Below, piece by piece: positions 11,901 to 26,900 of a stretch of 64,000 bases of DNA. The position numbers and the translations under genes were made by a program. The stretch is from Dasypus novemcinctus (lineage: Eukaryota; Chordata; Mammalia; Cingulata; Dasypodidae). Position 1 is the stretch's first letter; every line of letters starts with the position of its first letter. The stretch lies in contig NC_080683.1 of NCBI RefSeq assembly GCF_030445035.2, positions 90,853,675-90,917,674 of the forward strand. The letters are read 5' to 3'. The notes under the pieces were generated by a model. The model was not told the DNA's origin, ran no database searches, and worked only from the letters and a program-made list of their open reading frames with translations.

Positions 11901-14900
11901 TAAAAACAAATTATTTCCCCTAGATAAATGTCATACCTCAATAAAAAATCAGGAGTCACCAGTAACTTCATTATTATTTAGGTACATAACAATTAAAACA
12001 AAACAAAACAAACCCCTCAATTATAGGAAAAAAACCCATGCTTGTTGAAGAATATTTGCAAGGACCAAAAGGTACAAAGAAAAAAATTAATTCCCGAAAA
12101 TCCTATCACACAAAGGTACTTTAAAAAATATATTCCCTTCCAATCCCTTCTGTTTGTTAATTCTATAAAGTTTAGCTATATGTTCCTATCATAAAATTAT
12201 TTAGAGCATTTTTATTCTGCATTTCTCAAAAATGAGTTTAAATAAGCTGTGCTATGTGATTCACAAGCCACTTTTTATTACTTCTACTACTAGAAAACAT
12301 GAATTTCTTATAATAACCTTTCAGATATTTCTAGAGAGGAAAATTCAAAGAATGAAAGTTAATTTACAGATTTTTAAATAGGCTGGCCAAATATGTACTT
12401 TTTCTTCATTCCAAAACTTCACAAAAATGACAGTGAAGAAATTTTTTAAAAAGCTTGAAAGAGAGAAAATAATAGCAACAAAATAACTGAAGATGGTAAC
12501 CAACTTTTTAGGAGAGACCTGAAAAATATGAATTGAATTTAGCAGTGGAGAATGTTTAGAATCAAGTTTAACATTTATAACACAGATCTCCTAGAAACTG
12601 GTAGCACTAGGGTTCCCTGAAATGACAAGGAAGAGCTAAAATAAATCTAGGAAGTAACAAATCCTGAGATCCCCTCCCTACTTCTACACATCAAGGGGAC
12701 AGTCTCCTCTGCTCACATACAGACTTGAGATTTATTCTCTGCGTTGAGTAAAACAGAACCTATCTGGACTGTAATATCTCAGGCAGGAGAATTATACTGA
12801 AAATACTACCTTTCTTTCATGCCTAGAATTCTAGAACAGCTAGATAACCTCAAAGCAGGAGAATGAAAACTTTGTTTTGGGGGACTTGGACCAGTTTACA
12901 AGAAAAACATAAAGATAATGATATGGAGTAGTTCCCCATGAAATGGCTCTACCAGATCACTCAAGAGTAGTGGTTCTCACTGGGGACGATTCTGCCCTCA
13001 AGGAGACATTTAGTGGTTGTCACTACTAAAGGGATGGAGTGCCACTACTGGCAGCTAGAGGGCAGAGACCAGGTATGCTGCTAACTGTCCTATAACGCAT
13101 AAGACAGCTTCCACAACATATTATAACTAGTCAAAAATGTCAAAGGTGCAGAGGTTGAGAAACCCTGCTCTAGTGTAAAGGCCACACTGGCATGCTGCAT
13201 CAATGAGCTGTTTTCAATGAAATGTTGAGTTGATATTGAAGGGTGTCTTCTAAAGAAAGGCCCTATTCTAAATGACAGAGACTAAAATAAACAAAAAAGG
13301 CATTTGGAGGAAATACTCTATGCAAGAAGAAAAATCTAAAACCATCATGAATACCTTCAGATGGGTGAAAAAAAAATGTTCCATTACTGAAACAAAAAGG
13401 GGAACATTTGGAAAATTTTGGAAAATAAAAATATGGTAAGTGCGCAGAAAAACAATGGAAGGGCTATAAGATAAATTGAAAGAAGCAGAAAATAAGAAAC
13501 CAAAAGGATTCAGAGAACCAAGCCAAAAGTACAGTACTTGGGGGGGGGGGGGGTGTGAGTGGGATGGGAATCAATAAAGTAATTCAAGAAAAAAGTAAAT
13601 GAAGGAAATGGGTTTCCTGAATGAATATGCATGGAGTGCGAAGTACAATAGATGAAAACAAACTCACATAACAGCACAACTGAAATGTCAGAATACTGAG
13701 ATCAAAGATTCCACAAAGTTCCAAAAAACAAAACAAGAGACTAGAAATCAGAATGGCTCCTGACTCCTCAAATAAGACAATGGCACAATGCCTTCAAAAT
13801 TCTGAAACTGAAGGAAATCATTCTATACCCAAACTATCAGTCAAATGTAAGGGTAGAATAAAAAAGTATTTTTAGACATACAAGATTTCAAATTTACTTG
13901 CCATTAAGGATACATTTATTTAAGTTTGGCTCCAGCCTTAAAACAGGCCAAAATCAAAAGGCTGACTGACTACTTTCAACATTCCTGGTATACTGATCGA
14001 TCATGTAGCATGCCATCACATCTAACTGAAACTGTTGGCAATATGGAAAAAGGCATATAGTTTGTTTACTTTTAATATCTGACTAACCTATTTTCAAATA
14101 TAGGTAAGCACTCTAAATGAAACTTGACATTGCAAATATCCTTATGTTTTATACAACTAAAATCTATCAGTTGAAATATAAATGCAAATTTATTGTGTAA
14201 GAATAAAATGCTACAGTTTCAGTTTATGATTGTGAAAGCTGTTTTGTACTTTTAAGTACAAAAACATTAAGAGTTAAAGAGGAAAACAGACTGACATATT
14301 TTAGATAATTTAGGAAGATCATATCCATTTTCAGCCAACAGATATTTATCAACACATTAGGTTAAACAATATGAAACTGATACTTTGTATCAGTTTTGAT
14401 CTATCAAAAATAGGGGACAATTTCATATGGTGTGAACCAAAACAGCAGAATTATAATATAATACCATAATTCTAATACTGCCTGGTGAAGGAACAATCAT
14501 AACATTAAATTTAAATTGTACAATGTAAACTATAAACCATGCTGTGCAGCAGTGCTCCAAAATGTATTCATCAATTGCAATGAATGTACCACACTAATGA
14601 AAGAAGTTGTTGATGTGGGGAAATGTTGGGGGGTATGGGTAGTGGGGCATATGGGAATCCCCTATTTTTTTTAATGTAACATTTTGGGTAAATCTATGTA
14701 TCTTTTAAAAATAAATAAAGAATATATAAAACTTGAAAAAAATAGTTTAACCTTTAATAGCTGTATTTACTTAAAATTACATTTAGGCCAACAGTCATTC
14801 TGGAAAAAAAGTTCTACTTGAGAATTCGTCACATCTTATGAGACAGAATTAAAAGCAGTTTGCTACTTCAAAGTTCACAAAGGAAAATACTCTAAAATCA

Positions 14901-17900
14901 TGTAAATATCCCTGATAAATCATTTTTGATCCGTACAATATATTTGAACTTATGAAGATACTTGATTAACAGTTTAGTAATAAGTAAGAGAAACCTAAAC
15001 AAACTATGTAGAACAGAAGAACTGTATAAATTGAAAAGTGTTTTAATAATCATGATGTCGACAGTTATCAAAATTTTTTATTTGATATAAAGATATGGGA
15101 AAGAAGTGTGTGTGGTATCAGAAAAAGTGATGAAAGAGAGCTAAAATCTTATCTTCCATAAAGAGAAGTAAATAAACAATGCTAAAATTCAAAGTCCAAT
15201 TAAGGTAACAAAGTGTGCCTGTTTCTGGGAAAAGGTAAACACCCAAACAAACAAACAAACCCCTAAATAGTTGAAAACAGCTGTCCTGTCAGGATTGCAA
15301 CAAGCTTATAAAGCTACTGATGTTTAATATGCATATATAGGGGGCGGCAGACTTGGCCCAGTGGTTAGGGCGTCCGTCTACCACATGGGAGGTCCGTGGT
15401 TCACACCTTGGGCCTCCTTGACCTGTGTGGAGCTGGCCCATGCACAGTGCTGATGCGCACAAGGAGTGCCCTGTCACACAGGGCTGTCCCCCGCGTAGGG
15501 GAGCCCCACGCGCAAGGAGTGCGCCCTGTAAGGAGTGCCACCCAGCGCAAAAGAAAGTGCAGCTTGCCCAGGAATGGTGCCGCACACACAGAGAGCTGAC
15601 ACAAGATGACGCAACAAAAAGAAACACAGATTTCTGTGCCGCTGACAACAACAGAAGCAGACAAAGAAGATGCAGCAGACAGACACAGAGAACAGACAAC
15701 TGGGGTTGTGGGGGGGGAAGGGGGGAGAAATAAATAAATAAATCTTTTAAAAAAAAGTATGTATATATAAATTTGACAATTAAAAAAGATATAATTTACT
15801 GAAACAAGATTCTAATTACCCACATGGTTCAGTGGTAAATAGCGATCCAAAAATTATAACAATGACTTTCATGAGATATTCTTAAGGAAGAAGAAAAACC
15901 ATTTTTCTGGGAATACCACACTTAAAATTGCTTACCTTTGACTGTTAGATTGAAGCAACCAAGTCTATCCCCAGATAATGAGTCTGCACCACACTGTAAT
16001 ACCACAGCACTGGGTTGATACATCTCCATCACTTTTGAGATAATCTATGTATAAGATAACAAAGATTAATATCTCTGACAATATTTAAAAATTCCATTTT
16101 AATTTTGAAAATAGTAATACTTACAGGCTTAAATATCTGCCCATATGACTCATCATCGATACCATCTCTCATTGGGAAATTGACAGCATAGTACTTCCCT
16201 TTTCCTGCACCAATATCCTAAAATACATACACAGATCTTAGAGAATATTTCATAATAAAAAGTTTGAGATATTTATTAAAATATTTTTAAAAGACCCAAT
16301 TCTGAATTCATCTTATAAATTGAGAAGGGGATAATACAGAATAAATAACAACATGTTCCAATGTTTATAGAGATTGCTTGTAAAGCCTAAAAGAATCATT
16401 TCCAAATAACCTGTAATGACTATGTTTTGGGAGAAAGAAATTTTACAGTTAAAGGCAATATGAAGTGATATTATTTCATCAACCCAAGAAATTCATTCAC
16501 AAAGACAACTTCAAAGTAAACTGTGGAAAACACATACTCTGTAAGGAAAATTGTCTCTATAAAGCAGAGTGCTTCCTAGTTCATAATCTGGTATGAGTTT
16601 CTGATGAAAGAAAGGCCCAGACTTCCTTCAAGTTTTAACAGTCAAAACTTAAAGCATCAGAATGTGTTCTTTAATTGGGCTTCAAATAAATTTTTGTTTC
16701 TACTTGTTGAGTAGGTGCTCCAGGCAGTTAATACCTCTCAACAGAAGATGAGAAATTTGAGAGCTAAATTCCAGCTACGCACTCATAAAATATAAGACAG
16801 AAATATAATAGAAATGAATATACTTAATGCAATGATATGTAGGACTAAGCTATCGTATTCTCTCTCTTCTTAAACAGTATACATTTTAAAATTGCAGAAA
16901 CTTAAGAAAAAATTAAACCTATTAAGTAAATACCAATGTAAAGAACAGCAGTGAAGAACCTGATAAAGATCTAGTTAATTATATCTTTTCCACCAATGTA
17001 CAATTCATCGTAAAGTTGTCTACCATTAACTAGGCTTTGAAGATTCAAACTGAACCAACATCAATGCAAGTCCTTCATGCTTCACAGATACTCCAAATTA
17101 TTTATTAAATCAAAGAAAATAGCTAAGGAAAAGAAAAATTTGTAAATTTCTCATTAAATTTTTGCTTAGTTAGCAAGTGTGAATTCTAACAGATGTTACA
17201 GTTCATGTTCAGCAATTCCACTTTGCACGCTAACACTAACCTTAATGATTCAGGAAAATTATCAGTTCAACATAAATTTAAGTATAGGATTACAAACCTC
17301 CTAGATTAACCTCATAATATTATTTCAGAATTTAATCTTACCCTCAAGTCTCCTGTGCCAGGAAAGTATTCCCCATATTTATGGAATGATACAGTCATTA
17401 CACGATCTGTTGTATAAAAAGCTTCTTCTACACCGTCACCATGATGGATATCAATATCAATATATAAGACTCTCTGATGATACCTAGAAAGCAATGAAAA
17501 CTTTTTGTTGCTTAAGGTTCTAAGATGAGAAGAACGACTATGGATTTAGGAAAGCTGTTTTTGAGTTCTTGTATTCTAGGACATTTAATCCCTTTTTTAC
17601 TTTACTTCTAGCCTGGGCAACCATTCCAAATTTCTAGTTATATTTTAATCTTAAACCTTTAAGTCCCCCCTTTGGAATCAATCTAGATAATAAAATGTAT
17701 TTACTATTTCTGGGAAATATGTCCTATTTACATATAACAGAGGACAATTAGGGCTTTCAGGCCAAATTTGGCCAGCTGCAGCTTTCTGTATGGCCACAAA
17801 CTTATAGCTTTCACATTTTAAAAATGACTGAAAAAAACATTAAATAATTTGTGATGTAACAGTTATATGAAATTCAAATTCCTGTGCACATGAAGTTTTA

Positions 17901-20900
17901 CTGAAACATAAAATCATTTGTTTATGTATTGCCTATGGCTTCTTTTGTGCTACAAATGCAGAGGTGTGCTGATGTGACAGAAATCACCTATAGTACTCTC
18001 ATCATGCCATTCTGCTGCTGCTGGAGCACAAATTGCAGCGACACAATTATAACACTGATAGTCAATATTATCAAGTGCTAAGTAGTGATGCATTTGAAAA
18101 AGACCTTGACCAAAAGGCTTTTTATGGCTGAAAGATTTCAGAGTGAATCAGGAGGTCATTCCAGATGTTATGCTTATGCACATCTCAGGAGGATCTCATT
18201 GACTGCCACAGTGAACAAACAGTACCTCAAACAGTGGGCTCCTGAGGGCTCTGGAGACATCTCGACACTAAAGGCAGGGCAGACAATCTCAAGAATTCAG
18301 CATCCTGTCAGGACCTTACTTTGTAATATATGCTCCCCAATGTTAACAGAGTTAGACTTACAGTTTTCCTATTCTTGGCTTTTCTGTTCCTTTTATTTGA
18401 ACCTACAATTAGCACTATACTCATTAAATATATGTCCCAGAGACTTAAAACTTTGTTCATGTGCGGGTTGAGTCCTGAATCTCAGCACAGTTGCAAGACC
18501 TACCTTCCAGTTTATTGGACTCTCCCCTGGGCAATAAACAAAAGGATGATGATGGACAATGCCCATCCCAAAAACCAGATTATCTAAAACTTCAAGCCAA
18601 ACAGTTCCAACCACCTGCCCCTTGGGTTCTAAGCCCCGTCTCAATCAGAAACAGAGTGGGCATCACCACCCTCAAATCCTTAAGACAGAGGAATGAACAA
18701 ACATAAGGGGGGGAATGCAATTATGAACTAAAGTAGACGTTATTATTTTGGCAATGGAAGAACTTGTATCACTGATACAAAGGCAGTGGCCACAAGATTC
18801 TAAGGGGAGGGAGAGGAAAGAATAGGTGGAACATGGGGCATTTTTGGGATAACTGTATTGTCCTGCATGACGTTGCAATGACAGATAAACATTTTGTTAA
18901 AACCCATAAAATTAGGTGTTGCAAAAGTGTACACTATAATGTAAATTATAGCCCATGATTAGGAGCAATGTTTTCATCAATTATAACAAATATACCACAT
19001 TGATGAAAGATGTTGGTGGGGTAAAGTGTAGGAGAGAGAGGAAATGGAGTATATGGGAATCCTCTATATTTCTGATATAACATTTATGTATTCTAAAGCT
19101 TCTTTAAAAATAAAAAATAATTTTTAATTAAAAATTTTAAAAGGCAAATTATTTGAAGTGCTTTTCATTGATTCTCAATGACACTGCTGAGTTACTGCAA
19201 TATCAAGTTTGAAGTGGCTAAAAATTAGCCTATTAATATGAATAGTTAAGTATGGAATATTTTCAAAGAAGCTGAGAACACACTAATTCGGTACAATATG
19301 AAGTAGAATCTGCTAAGATGCACTACAATCAATGATGGCAAAAAAACACAACAAAAAACACAACAAAACACAACAGAGCCCCATTGAGATATAGAAGCCA
19401 GGCAGTTAGCTGGACTAACTTGGTAGGTACAAATTTCCTTTTGCACAGAGTTTCAAATTTGTCTCCAAAAGTTATAAACATACAAAATGTGAGAACATAA
19501 ACACCCAGGATCATGTCATTTTTCATTAGTGGAAACTGTAACTCAAAGGTGAATTTTCAAATGACTACAAACAGATTTTTAAAGGGTTCATAATGTGAAT
19601 TTTAGCCATTTGTATTCTTTTCTCACTTTCAATAATTCAATGACTGGGCAAAATTCCTGTATTTCTTCATTGGTTTATAACTTATACATAAAAGATTCAC
19701 GATTAACTTTTTCACTACCTTTTACTTTTCTTTTTTTAAAGTCATGGATTTTTACTGTGCTCTAATCACAACTGTTTAACATAGGGAAAGTATCAACACA
19801 AATTAACTTACTTTAGTAATTCAAGGATAGCAAGCACAATATCATTAACGTAACAGAATCCTGATGCTTCTGATTTTTTAGCATGATGTAATCCTCCAGC
19901 CCAGTTAACAGCCATATCAGTTTGTTGTCGGTTTAACTTCACAGCTCCAGCTAAGAGGTAGAAACACAACAGGGTAGTCATTAAGATAAAAATTTAGTAT
20001 AACTAGACAAAACTGCTATAGGTTAAAGACTATGCCATTCTAAGCAAAAAAAAAAAAAAAAAAATTCACTTTTTTTAGACCCTAAGAAAGAGGCTCATAA
20101 TAGAAAGGATTCACAGTCTAGGGCACTAATAGAAAGTTCTTAAATAAATATTTTCTTATAGCTGTGGCCCAAAAGAAAGAACTTATTAAACTTTTGTTTT
20201 AAACAACTCAAAAAATACACAAGTTTAGATCAACTTTTAAATCAGATAAAATCAGGACACTTACCAACTGAACCACCAGTTGAGAGCTGACAAAACTCAA
20301 AGAGTCCATCAAACACTGGACAATCTTCTCCAACATTAACTGTGAAAGATGGAGTTCATTAATTTCAACCTACTCTGTAATTTAATGAAAGCTTTTTCTT
20401 AAAAAAGCTATTCTTCCTGCAACTACTTCTTGGTGTTTAATGCAATCATAAAATACACGCTTTATAATTAAAATCAGAATATTATCAGTGAACTAAACTT
20501 CCAATTCCTTATGAGGATTATTTGTGGAATATTTCTGTTCTATTATCAAGAAATCAAACTAAGATTTAACAGCTGGTTGCCCATGCCCAGCCTGATGGGA
20601 AGTATTAACTAGGTCCATGGGAATCAAGATAAAAGGGAAGGAGGGGTTTTTAAGGTACAAGGAAACAACACATACAGATAGATGACACAGCAGGACTTAG
20701 TTTAATGAAGTTCTTAGTACTGAGAGAGTGAAAAAGATATAGTAGACATGTATAACCTATACTGTCTCCCTTTACCCCCCAAATTGTAACCTATTCAAAA
20801 ATCAGGATCATTGTTTCATATAGCTTTATCTACCCTTAATTTACCAGCATTTAGAAACAAATGAAATAATGAAGCCATCTTAGAGTCTTACTGCTCAGAA

Positions 20901-23900
20901 ATGATCATAATAATCTTAATACAATTCAGTATTATGTAGATTTTAATCAGTCCTGTTAATTCATTTACTCAAGGGTTACCTATGACTTTAAGCCTAAATT
21001 TTTACTGAAAAAAAGGGTACATAAGATCTTTCATATCTACAGCACGGCATGTTAGTGAGTTAAGTAAGATAAAACAATGGTAGATGTGTATAAGTTCTAT
21101 GAACGAGAAATGTCTAACTACTTAATTTAGTATTATTGAAACTATGGTTCATTTTTCTCTAAATCTTCAATGAAGTTCATCAATAAAACACTGGAGAACA
21201 AGCTCCAGGTTCAAGTTTTAAGACACTGTTCAGTCCTTGTAGGATGACATTTTGTATTCCTCATTAAAGGCAATTTATTAATAACTCAAAGAGAACAGTA
21301 CTGTAAAGAGAAGCAAAAGCTTCAGTTATATAACAAAGAAGGGGGAAAACAGATTATATACATTATATTCTAGAATAGTTAAAGCACACAAAAGGCAAGA
21401 GGTATAGACTGGGTTAAGGTGAATTTTAAAGGAGCAAAGTAATTTTTTAAAAAAGCACAGGAGTGTGGTCTCTCTACCAAAATCCATTACCCCAAGGTAA
21501 ACATGGGACCAAATTAAAAAGTAGAGGAACATCTCCAAACAGTTCTTTGACAAACTGAGAAGCTTCAGATAGGTATTTTTTTTAAAGTAGCTTTAGCATG
21601 GTTACATACTTTCCAATCAATAAATTATAATAATCTTTTAGACCAAGAACAAAATGACCAGATTTGAGCAATTCTAAGAAGTTTCTAGAAATATTCATTT
21701 ATACTTATCAATAAATACTAATATATACTTTTAACATATAAACGTACATCTCTGCATCTGCTTACTATACTCAGACATGTTATCTGGTCTTATTGAACGT
21801 AGAAATTTGATGTACTCATCACTGTGGTATTTTGTCATTTCTTCAGCAGTGGCTTTATGGGGCCTCTGTGAAGAAAAATGTCAGAATTGTGGAATTACAA
21901 CTAGTGATGTAGAATATCAAACACAAAATAAAAAGTTTCCCTGACAGACCTCAAAAGAACTAGGGCTTCCTGAACAAAATAATTTCAAAGTAAATTTAAA
22001 TTTATACACATTTTTAAAATTTCAAAGTTAGTTAAAATCCTTTAAAGCATTAGTCAGATCTAATACCAGCTAGGATTAATCAAATATCATGGAAATGTTT
22101 CAAGTCAAATCAATGTTTATAAACTCCACTTTCCTTTGTTTTTCATCTTTAACCCTCTGTTCTGTATTATACGTGATTTTATCACTGGCCTCCCAGGAGG
22201 CTCATTCTTAGTTCTAAATCTTCTCCCTTCCTTTTCCTCTACCTATCCTAATCATCAATGTTCTGAAGAGCTCAATTTCTCTTATTACATATTCACTCCA
22301 TAAAGCTCCACAGATAGATATAGCCTTATCCACCTCTCCCCTCTTCTCTAAAATGTCTATGTGGAAGATCATGTCAAGATATATTGCCTACCTTTGTTAA
22401 CTGCTTCAAGTCTTTCTTTTCTTCCCAAAGAGGTAAGAACTGTCTTGTCTTATATTCCCCATCCTTATCTCCAAAAGCATTTAAGGCATATGTATCAATG
22501 AGTATCTTCTGTGTTATGTGTATCTGTATGGCCACTAACACAGTGTTTTATACACATTATATGCTCAATAAATATTCGTAAGAGTAATTCTTTTGTAATA
22601 GTCCCAAGGTCAACTTCTGTCAGCAGCATACGCAGATCAACAATTATTTTAACAGAGTTGTTTTCCAGGAATGTGAAAGCCTGGGATAGGGAATCTATTT
22701 CTAAAACGGTTTTTGGAAGAAGGGAAAAAAGATGCTACAGTTCCCAACTGTTTTCTCTGGAGAATAAAAAAAAAGGAGTTTCCATTTTGTCTAGATCTCT
22801 TCATCTGCTAAATGTTCCCCAAGAGGAATAATAAACAAACAACACAAAATTTCAAAGTAACAGTTAAAAAATCAAATCAGTGCAGAATATCCTTTACCAA
22901 AACATATACTCACATAAATTTCCATTTTTCTGTATAAGCCATAATTTAGCAGCAAGTTATGGGTCATGCGGATTCTATGAGGTTTCATGGGATGACCCTG
23001 TCCATAATAATAATTTCCAATATCACCTAAAATAGAACAGAGACAAACTAAAGAATACAGAAAGCGAATCTTCACAAACTGAATTTATACACATTCATCA
23101 TTAAAAGCTATTTACCACATAATCCATTGATTTTCGATTTATTCAAACTTTACTAGAAAACCAAAAGATACATGTATACTTTTCCATGTTGACAACTCTA
23201 GTATTAAATTATATTTACAGATTAAGAAAAACAAAATTTTCTAATTTCTACTTTTTCCAAAATTCCTATTTTAGGACTGGCCCAAACAAAATACTCTTTG
23301 TTCACTCATATAAGTAGTTTTTGTTCCTTTATAGTTGGTACTATGGGAGTTAAAAAAGCTCTATGCCTGTATCACAATCTATAAGGTAAGTCTTTGGGAA
23401 TTTAAATTTAGGTCCTAAACAGAGTCTCCATGTGTTCAAAACATAATCCTTTGGAAGCGGATATGGCTCAACTGATATAGCATCCAACTACCATATGGAA
23501 GGTCCAGGGTTTGAAAACCAGGGCCTCCTGGCCTGTGGGATATGTTGGCCCACAGGCAGTGCTGCTGCATGCAAGGAATGCCACACCACAAAGGGGTGCC
23601 CCACACACGAAGAGTGTGCCCAATGCACAAAGAGTGTGACCCACAAGGAGAGCCACCTGTGCAAAAAAAAAACACAGCCCGCCCAGGAGTGGCGCCGCAC
23701 ACATGGAGAGCCGATGCAGCAAGATGATGCAACAAAAAGAGACACAGATTCCTGGTGCTGCCTGACAAGAATGCCAAGTGTACACAGAAGAACACACAGC
23801 AAATGGACACAGAGAGCAGACAACGGGGAACGGGGGGGAGGGGAAGAAGAGAAATAAATAAATCTTAAAAAAAAAAAAAAAAGACAATCATGACAGTTCT

Positions 23901-26900
23901 CAAGGAAATAAGGATATTGTCTCATTCTTCATCATTAAAGAGTAATAAATCCTATTTTTATGATCTTACTTCCCAATGTCTTAAAACTAACACTTTCGGA
24001 TAAAGTTCTAGTGTTTCTATACTAACAGTGGCACCACATATTTTAAAACAGACTTTTTTACATTGGAAAAATTAATAATTTTCTAATTATTTGCTTTTAC
24101 TATTGCTTCTAATCTTTAATATGCAATTTCAAATTTCTGTTAGGACAGTCAAGCTGATTTTAATGGGCTGAAGTATGTCATTTCAACACAGGTTTATATA
24201 GTAAGAGCCAGGGATAAAGAATGCTATTTACCTCCCTTTAAGATCAGTAAGTCTTTCAAAATTCTCCCTAAACACCTTTTTTTATTGTTTAATGGAAATT
24301 GAACACACTAAACACTTTTATTTTTCTCTTCTATATATCTGATAATAGTCCAGGATGTACATTCACTTCTACAAAATATCTATTTCTAATAATTTTATTA
24401 ATACTTTGGAGATAACACACACCTCATGTTTACTGAACTCTTCACTTTCAATGCAAGCTTTCTCTTGAAAGCAACTCATATACACAGTCATTTAAAGGTC
24501 ATTTTTTTTTAAAAAGCAAAGGCCAAAAGCAAAGCTAAGAAAGAATATAGACTAAAGCATTGCTATAGGAACATATGAGATTCTTCTGCATTTAACACAA
24601 TTCAGAGGACATGAATGCAGAAAACAAACTACCAAGGTCAAGGATCTGCCATAAAGGTGGCAGAATGTGCAATATATTCTAAATCAGCCTGGTCTCAATT
24701 TTAAGGTATGGAAAATCCACTAGACACCAGTTACAAAGCATCGTGTACCTAAGTTAATGCAAATAAAATAATTTTAAATTAGTAATCACCATACCTACCA
24801 AAGATCATGAGAGTAAGAAGAAAGACACTCTAATCTTCACATAACTTAACCTTCCTCTGTGTAAGAATTACCAACATGGAATTCTCTGCATCTACCACAT
24901 CTTAAGATCAAATACATTAGTTAGGACTTATTGGAAATCCAATGCAAAGTCAAGGCTCCAATAAACTGTAGATGAATTTCTTATCACTGAGTATTACACC
25001 GCAAGGGAGACTGGGAGACTATAGTTGCTATAACCCAGCAAGTGTGTTTGGGGAAAAAAGCAGCAATGAACATTTATTCAGAGTTTACTAAGTGGTACTA
25101 TTATAAGCAATTTATATAAAACCTACCTAATCAAAGTAGGTATTATTACTTAGACCTATTTTATACTTGAGGAAAGTAAGACAGACAAGTCAGGTAATTT
25201 TGCCAAAACCACCTATCTAAGCAAGCAGAGGAGTTAGATTCAACTCAAGGTAGGGCAACTTTCACAGCTAATGCTCTTAAGTAGTGGCTACTGGAAGAGC
25301 AATGGCCATTAAGAGTCATTAGAGAGAAATGGGAGAAAAAAGCCTGATTAAGACAAGTTTATAATTTGGAGCATAAATATTTTGAGTAAAAGTTTAAAGT
25401 CTTGTTAATTTAAGGAAATTAGGGGAGGGAATGCAGCTCAGTGGCTGAGTGACTGCCTCCCATATATGAGGTCCCAGGTTCAATCCCCAGTACCCCCAAA
25501 TGAATGAATAAGGAACAGATGTAGCTCAGTGGTTGAGCGCCTCCCTCAATGTCCAGGACCTCCTAAATATAAAAAATAAAACAGCAACAAAAAAGGAAAT
25601 CAGAGTAATCTACCTATCTAATCCACCAAGGTGATTTTTTTTTTTAAACAGTGTCCTCAAACTTTATATGAATGTTTGTAGCCTTTGACAAGTTTCTCTG
25701 CCAATTTAGGGGCCCCAGGCCTACCAAGAATACTCACACTACCTAAATGACACATATCCACAAGGGTAGCCAAGCTAAAGATAGTTGGGATTTGGATCAT
25801 GAAAAGTTCTTCCAAAATGTAAGGAACTTATAAAAGAACTATCTCCAACTTTTTTTCTACTTATTCCCATATCTCAATTCTCACAATGGATACATTATAA
25901 CCACCCAATCTTTATTAGAAACAGATGGTCTTTCCTTCAAGAACCATATGGGGACAGTGGATGTGGATCAAGCGATTGAGCTCCTGCCTACCACATGGGA
26001 GGTCCTGGATTCAGTTCCTGGTGTCTCCTAAAGAAGAGGAACCAGAAAGCAAGCTGACCCAATGGGCTGGCACAGTGAGCTGACGCAAGAGACACAAGGA
26101 GGAAAACATAACAAGAGATACAACAAAGGAGGGAATGGAGGTGGTTCAAGCAATTAGGAGCCTCCCTCCCCCAGGTTCAGTTCACACTGCCTCCTAAAAG
26201 GAAGACTAGGACACAATGAACAGACAGTGGGCACAAACAATGAGGAGGTGGGGAGAAACTAAAAAAAACAAAACAAAACAACAAAACCATATGGGGAACA
26301 GATGTAGCTCAAGTGGTTGAACACCTGCTTCCCATATATGAGGTCCGGGGTTCAATCCCTGGTACCTCCTAAAAACAAAAAACCATATGGATTTCATTCA
26401 TTTCTTTTAAATGGTCACAGTAGTATAACTTAGAGCATTTTAAATGTTATTCTGATTTTCATCAAAGTGCTTTAAAAGAACACTTTACAATAAAGTAGAC
26501 ATCCGGAAAATCACTTCAAGGTGGTTCTTTGGATGAACACAACAAACTTGTCAATATGAAGAAATAAATATAAAGAATCAGTAATCTGTACAAGCTAGAA
26601 CTTGCTTATTCTTCAAGAAACTGTCAGAATGAGGTGGCTACTAAAGTCCACAATCTCTTATCCAAATCCCTTGAGACTAGCTGTGTTTCAGCTTTTATAT
26701 ATAAAATATGGTTCATTTATATTATGGCGTATCCTGGAGTCTAGACAACATTCTATAAGCAAACAATATTTCTGCAGCAAAATGTATGATGACTCTTCAC
26801 AATTAGTGGAATAAATAAAAATCATAAATAAGCCTCACCACCTTCCCAGCCAATTCAGATTAAACTTCTCATTCCAAATGTGCTACAAAAAAACAACAAA

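Larger units (their letters stand above)
11173..15935 (-). other. HDAC2: HDAC2 intron 8 (about 4.8 kb)
   Basis: Holds DAS SINEs (11436-11605 and 15340-15757), a MER20 (12968-13167), and L1-derived sequence (about 13240-14740, the 3' end being clearest at 14490-14740). 11606-12960 and 14741-15339 show nothing I can name. Confidence 0.75.

Noticed and set aside
15289-15733. Overlapping open frames of 67-136 codons on both strands, with similar proteins at 8.2, 23.5, 37.6, 40.4, 42.3, 43, 49.9, 53.3 and 59 kb
   Set aside because: All coincide with long DAS SINEs. The apparent protein family is the translated SINE body, which is GC-rich and low in stops.
17312-17494. Alternative HDAC2 start at 17494
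   Set aside because: The ATG lies in intron 5 just before the exon 6 acceptor. The frame is open only because it runs into the exon.
25425-25500. tRNA-Ala gene
   Set aside because: A and B boxes are present, but the unit is one of many DAS SINE heads with degraded acceptor stem and A-rich body.
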